Source: Eudoraea sp.
Lineage (GTDB): Bacteria; Bacteroidota; Bacteroidia; Flavobacteriales; Flavobacteriaceae
DNA length: 5,314 nt
Direction: 5' to 3'
Assembly (NCBI GenBank): GCA_013041785.1
Contig: JABDRK010000191.1
Coordinates: forward strand, 1 to 5,314
Of this stretch, positions 1 to 5,314 are shown piece by piece (the first letter of the stretch is position 1; the number at the start of each line of letters is the position of its first letter). Made by a program: the position numbers and the translations under genes. Under the pieces are notes generated by a model. That model ran no database searches and had not been told where the DNA came from. It worked only from the letters and a program-made list of their open reading frames with translations.

Positions 1-1571
1 GTCTGCCCCAATGGTATGAATGGAAGCTCAGCTATTGGACCGGGGATAATGATCAATTTGGCGGGCTCATGATCCATTTCGAAGAAGTTACTGAATCTCA
101 CAGAGATAGAGAATTGATAAGCAGGGCTATGGACGTAGCCCGGATTGGGGGCTGGGAAGTGGATTTGGTCAATAATACGATTTACTGGTCCAAGGTAACC
201 AAAGAAATCCACGAGGTGCCACAGGATTATGTCCCTGACCTGGAAAAAGGGATTAATTTCTATAAAGAAGGGAAAGATCGGGACAAAATCACGGCATTGG
301 TAAGTGATGCTATTGCCAATGGGTCTCCCTGGGATACCGAATTGCGCATCGTAACAGCCAAAGGAAATGTACGTTGGGTACATGCCAAAGGTGAAGCAGA
401 ACTTATTGATGGAAAATGTATACGTCTTTTGGGCACCTTTCAGGATATTGATGAAAGAAAACGGATGGAGTTGCAAAACCAACTGGTATCGGAACGCCTG
501 GCCATTGCCACCCAAGCAGCTAAAATAGGTATTTGGGACTATGACGTCGTTAAAAATGAGTTAGTCTGGAGCGATGAAATGTACAGCTTATACGGAATCT
601 GTAAATCGGATTTTTCCGGAGTCAACGAGGCCTTTGAAGCTGCATTACACCCGGAAGACAAGGAAATGGTCCGGGAAGAAGGCGTGCAACTCGCCATGCA
701 AGGCGCGAAGGAATTTGATACGGAATTTCGCGTAGTATGGCCCAATGGGAAAGTCCGGATCATTAGGAGTATGGGGCATATAGCCCGCGACGCTCATGGT
801 AATACACTAAAAATGATCGGTGCCAATTGGGATCTAACTGATTCCAGAGAGGCAGAAAAACGATTGAAAAACCTGCTGTCTATAACTACCGAGCAAAACG
901 ACAGCCTGTTGAACTTTGCGCATATTGTATCACACAACCTGCGTTCGCACTCAAGCAACCTTTCCATGCTTACTTCCTTTTTGGAGGGTGAAAAGGATGA
1001 AGAGGAGCGGGTTCGTTTAATTAAAATGCTTCTGGAAGCCTCAGAAAGTCTTGATGAAACCGTTGCACATCTCACGGAGGTAGTTCAGGTAAAAACTGAA
1101 GCGGTAGATAAGATTAAGGGCCTGAATCTCCTGGGCACTATAAATGCAGTGATTAAGAACCTTGCCTTATTGCTGGAGGAAGAGGGAACCACCTGTGAAA
1201 TAGATATCCATAAGACGATAAAAATAAAAGCCATCCCGGCTTACCTGGACAGCATCTTCCTGAATTTGTTTACCAATAGCCTGAAATACAAGTCCCCTGA
1301 GCGGAAGCCCCATCTGAAAATCAAGGCAAGAACTGAAGGTGATAAGGTACTGGTGTCCTTTCAGGACAACGGACAGGGCATTGACCTGGAACGGCATGGA
1401 GGTAAGATCTTTGGCCTGTACAAAACGTTTCACACCCATAAGGATGCCAAAGGAATAGGGCTATTTATTACCAGAAACCAGATTGAGGCCATGCAGGGAA
1501 GAATTGAAGTTGAGAGTGCAGTAGGAGAGGGTACCACCTTTCATTTGACATTTAAAAAAGCAGATGGATAA
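1..1571 (+). CDS. Multi-PAS sensor histidine kinase, 5' end cut by the window
   Basis: Sensor kinase that would autophosphorylate on a histidine and pass the phosphate to a receiver, probably the next gene. The frame is open from base 3 to the window edge, and the residues before the first ATG (base 69) read as the end of a PAS domain (WYEWKLSYW...GGLMIHFEEVTE), so that ATG is internal and the N-terminus is missing. Numbering from that Met, two full PAS domains follow at about 14-130 and 142-262; the last has the PAS_3-like pattern HPEDKEMV...FRVVWPNGKVRII. The H-box is FAHIVSHNLRSH with the expected phospho-acceptor His289 (bases 933-935); Asn replaces the usual Glu after it, and the usual Thr-Pro is Ser-His. 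The ATPase domain (about 389-496) keeps the N-box NLFTNSLKY, the G1 box DNGQGI and the G2 box KGIGLFI, so it looks active. No membrane segment is visible in this part, which suggests a cytoplasmic sensor unless one lies upstream. The ligand is unknown. Confidence 0.93.
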   Translation, partial: LPQWYEWKLSYWTGDNDQFGGLMIHFEEVTESHRDRELISRAMDVARIGGWEVDLVNNTIYWSKVTKEIHEVPQDYVPDLEKGINFYKEGKDRDKITALVSDAIANGSPWDTELRIVTAKGNVRWVHAKGEAELIDGKCIRLLGTFQDIDERKRMELQNQLVSERLAIATQAAKIGIWDYDVVKNELVWSDEMYSLYGICKSDFSGVNEAFEAALHPEDKEMVREEGVQLAMQGAKEFDTEFRVVWPNGKVRIIRSMGHIARDAHGNTLKMIGANWDLTDSREAEKRLKNLLSITTEQNDSLLNFAHIVSHNLRSHSSNLSMLTSFLEGEKDEEERVRLIKMLLEASESLDETVAHLTEVVQVKTEAVDKIKGLNLLGTINAVIKNLALLLEEEGTTCEIDIHKTIKIKAIPAYLDSIFLNLFTNSLKYKSPERKPHLKIKARTEGDKVLVSFQDNGQGIDLERHGGKIFGLYKTFHTHKDAKGIGLFITRNQIEAMQGRIEVESAVGEGTTFHLTFKKADG

Positions 1572-1580
1572 AACATAGCC

Positions 1581-1982
1581 ATGAAAAAAATTAGCCATGT
1601 TTGCCTGATTGACGATGACCATATTTTTGTATATGGTGCAAAACGGGTGATGCGAAAAATGGATTTCTACGAAGATTTATCTGTTTTCTCTAACGGCCAG
1701 GAAGCATTGGATCATTTGAAAAACATGGCGCAAAACGGTGATGATTTACCTTCTTTGATATTCCTGGACCTCAATATGCCCATAATGAATGGTTGGGAAT
1801 TTCTGGAAGAGCTGGGTAATACCCCCGGTTTTGAGCTAAATGGAGTCTCTATCTTCATCATGAGTTCTTCGGTAGATCCACGAGACCTGGAAAGGATTCA
1901 GCAATATCCGGTGGTTAAGAATTATGTACTTAAGCCCATGACCATGAATGACCTTGAAAATGTACGCTTACAACTTAGTTAG
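1581..1982 (+). CDS. Single-domain response regulator (CheY-like receiver)
   Basis: A 133-residue stand-alone receiver domain, complete and with no DNA-binding or enzymatic output domain. The acidic pocket is DDD at residues 11-13, the phospho-acceptor is Asp63 in FLDLNMPIMNGW, the switch Ser/Thr position is Ser95 in IFIMSSSVDPRD, and the conserved Lys-Pro is K118-P119. All catalytic positions are therefore present. It starts 9 bases after the kinase stop codon, so the two are very likely one operon and a cognate pair; that pairing is inference from position. The ATG is followed by Lys-Lys-Ile and then the first beta strand, as expected for the family, and no strong Shine-Dalgarno precedes it, which is common in Bacteroidota. 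Output may be through a phosphorelay or by binding another protein. From memory, the SSSVDPRD signature recurs in short receivers next to PAS kinases in flavobacteria. Confidence 0.94.
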   Translation: MKKISHVCLIDDDHIFVYGAKRVMRKMDFYEDLSVFSNGQEALDHLKNMAQNGDDLPSLIFLDLNMPIMNGWEFLEELGNTPGFELNGVSIFIMSSSVDPRDLERIQQYPVVKNYVLKPMTMNDLENVRLQLS

Positions 1983-1986
1983 CACA

Positions 1987-2015
1987 GATAGCGTGGATTT
2001 GAAATCCGCGTTATC
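1987..2015 (+). terminator. Hairpin between convergent genes, probable terminator of the kinase/regulator transcript
   Basis: Bases 1987-1999 pair with 2003-2015 around a 3-base loop (TGA), giving a 13-bp stem with two G.U wobbles (1991/2011 and 1994/2008). It begins 4 bases after the response regulator stop. The wobbles pair only in the + strand RNA; in the - strand RNA they become A/C mismatches, so the structure favours rightward transcription. Only a weak T run (TTT at 2018-2020) follows, so it is not a textbook intrinsic terminator. It could also act more weakly for the opposing lipoprotein gene or protect the 3' end of the mRNA. Confidence 0.55.
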
Positions 2016-2018
2016 GGT

Positions 2019-3401
2019 TTAATGTTCCCCCGGGGTAAAATCTCCCGGTGCTGTTTGTGGTTGATTTATGGTCCCTGCCTGCCCGGTATCATTATATAAG
2101 GTCCATTGTGCCGGATTAAATATAGAGCTAGCCTTGTATATACCCTGATTTCTCAATGCCCTACCATCCTCAAATTCATGATCTGTACTGGACCCATCCT
2201 CACCAATTCTTCCAAATAGATCGATAACCATTCCAAAAGGATCACGCAACAGCAAATTATCATCTCCGTTGGAATCTGCAGCACTATTAACACCTCCTTC
2301 CATTATGGGTGCAAATCCATAGATTTCCTTAAATACCACTGAATCTGAAGCAATAGCTATGGCTTGATTGGCTGCCATCTCAATACCGGTAAGGTCAATC
2401 ACTGAGCCCAATTCAAAATTCCCGTTGGTGTAACGCTCCAATGTCCAACCCTTTAAATTCAGAACTACTTCGCCTGCATTATACAATTCAATGAACCGTG
2501 CCTTGTTGTTATTGTCCGGGTCTGCTATTTCAGATATCAAAATCTGGTCCGAGGTGATGGGATCAGGGCCCTTGTCACATCGTTCATTATTCATTTGAAT
2601 ATCATTCAGGTTTCGAACTACCAGCCTGAAGTGGTCTTTTTCACTAATTAGTACCCCCGAAATTTTTCCACTCCCTTCCGGAAGTATTACAGAGGCAAAA
2701 TCAGAAAAACCACTGGTTACCAGATCTATTTTATTTCCAAAACAATCTTCAAGCTGACGTTTGGTTTCCTGAGCCTCATCTGCAAGAGGCATTCCCGCCT
2801 GGCTATCCAGAAACTGAATGGAGTCAAGAATCACGAGGGTACTTGCTTTTTCCTGGGTGATAGTTTCCAGCGAGACCTCTTTTGGTTGAACCATTGCGTC
2901 CTCAGTACAATCCAGCAGCATGTGATATGCAATTTGCTTCCCTGGAATTCTTCCTACCAAATCTTCCCCAAAAAGGCTATATGTTGATCCAAGTTGGAAA
3001 TTTCCTTTACTCTTCCCCAGATATAAGCCTTTTGTCCTCAGGTAAATTTTTCTGCTTGTAGGAAAAAAAAGGTGGGTATCCCGCATGTCAACAAGGATTT
3101 CAAGGCCTTCAGCAGGGTTGTTTGGATGGTCCTGAATATGAATGCTTCCAAAAAAATTTCCTTTTAGATCTGAAGAAATAATGTAACCTTCAATAATCCA
3201 GTCTTCTTGTATCCTAAAGGTATCCCCTTGGTACAACCCCTTAAGTTGTTGGAAGGAGTAGTTTGGAGTCCAACTTGTATCACATAAGTCAGGGTTTTCA
3301 AACTCGGGGTCCAAATCACAAGTAACGTTAACAAAGCATATAGCTGCTAAGCGTACAAACCAAACTACTTTTTTTACATATGTCCTTCTTGTTTCTCTCA
3401 A
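2019..3401 (-). CDS. DUF5689 and lamin-tail-domain lipoprotein, partner of a TonB-dependent receptor
   Basis: Predicted envelope lipoprotein of 460 residues from the chosen TTG start. A basic n-region (RETRRTYVKK) and a hydrophobic stretch lead to Cys28 in FVNVTC, followed by acidic residues (DLDPEFE); this suggests lipidation and perhaps surface display, although Asn at -3 and Thr at -1 make the lipobox atypical. Residues about 48-270 fit DUF5689: the first half has an OB-fold-like pattern (IIEGYIISSDLKGNFF...IHIQD), and the second has LEDCFGNKIDLVTSGFSDFA and ISGVLISEKDHFRLVVRNLNDI. Residues about 287-420 fit a lamin tail domain (ILISEIADPD...RFIELYNAG...LKGWTLERY), and the protein ends in DFTPGEH. 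The gene overlaps the receptor stop codon, so they are surely co-transcribed. The TTG forms TTGA with that stop and gives a normal signal length; an ATG at 3449 would add 16 residues inside the receptor gene and a long n-region. Function is unproven; the context suggests a binding role beside the receptor, possibly for a nucleic-acid or phosphate source. Confidence 0.9.
   Translation of the reverse strand: MRETRRTYVKKVVWFVRLAAICFVNVTCDLDPEFENPDLCDTSWTPNYSFQQLKGLYQGDTFRIQEDWIIEGYIISSDLKGNFFGSIHIQDHPNNPAEGLEILVDMRDTHLFFPTSRKIYLRTKGLYLGKSKGNFQLGSTYSLFGEDLVGRIPGKQIAYHMLLDCTEDAMVQPKEVSLETITQEKASTLVILDSIQFLDSQAGMPLADEAQETKRQLEDCFGNKIDLVTSGFSDFASVILPEGSGKISGVLISEKDHFRLVVRNLNDIQMNNERCDKGPDPITSDQILISEIADPDNNNKARFIELYNAGEVVLNLKGWTLERYTNGNFELGSVIDLTGIEMAANQAIAIASDSVVFKEIYGFAPIMEGGVNSAADSNGDDNLLLRDPFGMVIDLFGRIGEDGSSTDHEFEDGRALRNQGIYKASSIFNPAQWTLYNDTGQAGTINQPQTAPGDFTPGEH
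3318..3401 (-). other. Predicted type II signal peptide and lipidation cysteine
   Basis: From the TTG start, residues 1-27 form the signal: a positively charged n-region (three Arg, two Lys), then VVWFVRLAAICFVNVT, and Cys28 (codon 3318-3320) as the lipidation site. An Arg interrupts the hydrophobic core, leaving about ten apolar or neutral residues before the Cys. The acidic stretch after the Cys resembles the acidic lipoprotein export signals reported for Bacteroidota surface lipoproteins, but it is not an exact match to a published consensus that I can quote. Confidence 0.6.
3398..3401 (-). promoter_or_regulatory. TTGA start/stop overlap, probable translational coupling
   Basis: The receptor stop TGA (3400-3398) shares two bases with an in-frame TTG (3401-3399) of the lipoprotein gene. 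No Shine-Dalgarno is seen just upstream, so ribosomes finishing the receptor could reinitiate here and keep the two products in ratio. This is inference; an ATG 48 bases upstream (3449) is the alternative start. Confidence 0.45.
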
Positions 3402-5314
3402 AAGCTCAGACTTAGATTTATGAAATATGTTCGTCCATAGCCATACCAATATTTAGGGGCAAAGGATGGCCTTGTACTTAGATTGTCTTTTATAAATTGG
3501 TCGTAGTGGCCGTTTCTGCTTTGTTGAAACCCCCCGGTCCTGAATGTTGCATCCAGCACGTTGTTTATACTGGCAAATACTCCGAGGTATCTGCCCTTGA
3601 TGAGCCATGACTTCCCTCCAATAAGATTTAAAATGTGCGCCCTTGGTAAAGGACTCTGTTTTAACATGCCTGATACCAATTCACTATCAATGTTCGTCGC
3701 TGTTTCCCTGGTTGCAGGATCGAGATAGAAGCTCTCCGTTCTTGGCAGGACAGCGGAATCCATATAATTGTCCCCCAACTGATTGAGGGTGGCACTGACA
3801 AACCAGAAATCCGGGTCGCGATAGGAAACTCCAAATGAGAGGGCCTTTTGGGGTCCCCTGGCCAGTTTAATTCCATTAAGTTCCGCTTTCCCAAGGGCTA
3901 TACTTCCCGAAGGATCAATAGGATTTTGATCATTTTCCGAAACATCAAAATGCAAACTTGCCTCGGGATTGTTCGCATACCTATATGCGCTGTACGTACC
4001 GGCAAAAGTTAAGGCCACTGCTGAACTGAGCTTGTATTCCAAACCAAATTCAAGGCCCTGGTGAACCTTGGAAACATCGGTCAATACCTCTTGTACAAAA
4101 TCAGATCCCAATCCGGTATCCGTATAATAGAAACCAATCTCCGATTCATTTCGGAACCAGGTAGAAAAGCCCGAGATCCTCCCTATCAATTTGGGAAAGC
4201 GAATCAGGGTATTGCCCTCAACTGAAGTTACTGTGGGAAGCATATTGTAGGTGATGAAGTTATCGTTATCCCGGGGATTGATAAATACATTTTTAGGTAA
4301 AGGAGGACGTGTTTGAAATAAGCCATTAATATTAAAGGCAATCCGGCCATTGGGCTTGTATCCGAATCCCCCTTTAAGGCCCAAACCTGAATGTGCCATC
4401 AACGGACCGGGGCCCTGGGAATTATCCGGATATCGCGCATTTTGGAATTCTCCTATCCTCTGGGAACTTCTGTATCCCCATCCCATAGTTGTAAAAGCTT
4501 CCCAGTGTTTGGTGTTTAGCTGCAATTGGACATAAGAATCCAGCGCTCGCAAATGCAGTCTGTAATTATAGGCAAAGGGTTCCCCTTTTTGTTTTTGTAG
4601 TGTGCCCTGCATGTCGTTTTTAGTATCACTAAAAGGATCTATATCCAGGTGATAAGCAGCTCCCAACAGGTCTTCCAGTCTTGAAAAGTTACTCGTTCTT
4701 GTGTTTCTATAGGACAACCCAAAATCCAGTTGTAATGCCCGGCTAATTTTCAGGTTGGTATTCAGGCTGGTAGTCCACGTATTCCCTTTTATCACATCGG
4801 AATACAGTACATAAGAAGCTTTACCCGCTGCATTATTGCTGTTGGCGAGGTATAGGGAATTCCAGGGAATTTGACCTTTACCTATAAATTCGTCTGCAAC
4901 TTGCTGTGCACTTTTGAAATTGATCCCAAATTCATTGTTTATATAATAACTGGGTAAATATCTGTAGTATGTGGGGTCTGGATTTGGCGCCTCATAGTAC
5001 CCCAATCTCCCTGAATTCTGAAATCCAGATTTATACGCCAGGCCTATCCTAAATTTTAATGCCTGTGTTTGCAACTTATAATTAAACCCGCAAATAGGTT
5101 CTTCGATGACCCGCTCCCTTGCATTCCGAATTCGTCCTCCCATCCAGCCCCAGTTAGGATTATATGTCCTGCCCGCCAGGTCAAATACTTCTTCGGTAAT
5201 AGGAGCACTCCTGCCCCTTCTATTCCTTGCCAGCAGGGCATAGCCAGACAACTGATTCGCACTGCCTAAGTCCAGGGATATGGCACCGAATAAAGAATAT
5301 GCATCATACAGGGT
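3398..5314 (-). CDS. TonB-dependent outer-membrane receptor, C-terminal barrel part; 5' end cut by the window
   Basis: The frame is open from the right window edge (first residues TLYDAYSLFGAISLDLG) to a TGA at 3400-3398, giving 638 residues, so the real start lies outside; the TTG at 5251 is internal. The visible part has repeated amphipathic strands rich in aromatic residues (for example LQLDFGLSYRNTR, YVQLQLNTKHWEAF, GLEFGLEYKLSSAVALTFAGTYSAYRY). It ends in the family's C-terminal signature: LGVFASINNVLDATF, RTGGFQQSRNGHYDQ, then PKYWYGYGRTYFINLSLSF with a terminal Phe, as expected for beta-barrel insertion. The plug domain, any carboxypeptidase-like N-terminal domain and the TonB box would be upstream and are not seen; full receptors of this type run roughly 850-950 residues, so about a third is missing. 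It would import a substrate across the outer membrane using TonB-ExbBD energy. It is followed directly by the overlapping DUF5689/lamin-tail lipoprotein gene, which suggests a SusC/SusD-like division of labour. The substrate is unknown. Confidence 0.93.
   Translation of the reverse strand, partial: TLYDAYSLFGAISLDLGSANQLSGYALLARNRRGRSAPITEEVFDLAGRTYNPNWGWMGGRIRNARERVIEEPICGFNYKLQTQALKFRIGLAYKSGFQNSGRLGYYEAPNPDPTYYRYLPSYYINNEFGINFKSAQQVADEFIGKGQIPWNSLYLANSNNAAGKASYVLYSDVIKGNTWTTSLNTNLKISRALQLDFGLSYRNTRTSNFSRLEDLLGAAYHLDIDPFSDTKNDMQGTLQKQKGEPFAYNYRLHLRALDSYVQLQLNTKHWEAFTTMGWGYRSSQRIGEFQNARYPDNSQGPGPLMAHSGLGLKGGFGYKPNGRIAFNINGLFQTRPPLPKNVFINPRDNDNFITYNMLPTVTSVEGNTLIRFPKLIGRISGFSTWFRNESEIGFYYTDTGLGSDFVQEVLTDVSKVHQGLEFGLEYKLSSAVALTFAGTYSAYRYANNPEASLHFDVSENDQNPIDPSGSIALGKAELNGIKLARGPQKALSFGVSYRDPDFWFVSATLNQLGDNYMDSAVLPRTESFYLDPATRETATNIDSELVSGMLKQSPLPRAHILNLIGGKSWLIKGRYLGVFASINNVLDATFRTGGFQQSRNGHYDQFIKDNLSTRPSFAPKYWYGYGRTYFINLSLSF

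Noticed and set aside
539..1439. Three open frames on the - strand inside the kinase gene.
   Set aside because: They lie antisense to clearly conserved PAS, H-box and ATPase coding sequence, and their translations show no recognisable domain.
69..1571. Reading the kinase as a complete 500-residue protein starting at the ATG at 69.
   Set aside because: The frame is open to the left edge, and the preceding residues are PAS-like and continuous with the domain end, so this ATG is internal.
2030..2048. Short GC-rich inverted repeat (CCGGG, 9-base loop, CCCGG) just inside the 3' end of the lipoprotein gene, possible second terminator.
   Set aside because: Only 5 bp, inside coding sequence for the Pro-Gly-rich tail, with no T run after it on either strand; likely chance.
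3661..3894. Open frame of 77 codons on the - strand in another frame of the receptor gene.
   Set aside because: It lies fully within the conserved C-terminal barrel region, has no start context and no similarity to a family I recognise.
3398..5251. Reading the receptor as a 617-residue protein starting at the TTG at 5251.
   Set aside because: The frame continues without a stop to the right edge, and a receptor starting here would lack its plug domain and signal peptide.
4350..5269. Short open frames inside or antisense to the receptor gene (4350-4535 +, 5056-5262 -, 5069-5269 +).
   Set aside because: They overlap conserved barrel coding sequence and have Cys/Pro/Trp-rich, domain-free translations typical of shadow frames.

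Overview
The window carries two convergent gene pairs and reads as a chromosomal segment of a Bacteroidota bacterium, most likely a member of the Flavobacteriaceae. The reasons are: a TonB-dependent receptor followed directly by a DUF5689 plus lamin-tail-domain lipoprotein; a PAS histidine kinase with the H-box variant SHNLRSH; a stand-alone receiver with the SSSVDPRD signature; no clear Shine-Dalgarno sequences before the usable starts; and moderate GC content. The family-level assignment is inference from protein style, not from a marker gene.

Left half, + strand: the 3' part of a multi-PAS sensor histidine kinase whose reading frame is open to the left window edge (1-1571), then after 9 bases a 133-residue single-domain response regulator (1581-1982). 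The two look like a co-transcribed two-component pair. The regulator has no output domain, so the signal probably leaves through phosphotransfer or protein contact rather than by DNA binding of this protein.

Middle: 36 bases separate the convergent stop codons. They hold a 13-bp hairpin (1987-2015) whose two G.U pairs form only in the + strand RNA, so it best fits the end of the kinase/regulator transcript.

Right half, - strand: the C-terminal barrel part of a TonB-dependent outer-membrane receptor whose frame is open to the right window edge (3398-5314), then a DUF5689/lamin-tail lipoprotein (2019-3401). The lipoprotein gene overlaps the receptor stop codon and probably starts at a TTG in a TTGA overlap. 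Together they look like an outer-membrane uptake or binding unit, with the lipoprotein as the likely surface partner of the receptor. The substrate cannot be read from the sequence. A secreted endonuclease/exonuclease/phosphatase-family gene, which from memory often accompanies such pairs, is absent downstream within this window.

There is no gene-free stretch over 300 bases, and no RNA gene, mobile element, CRISPR array or long repeat was seen. The genes at both ends are cut by the window, so no promoter for either unit is visible. I see no clearly undescribed system; the points most worth checking are the start of the lipoprotein gene and the role of the receptor/lipoprotein pair.
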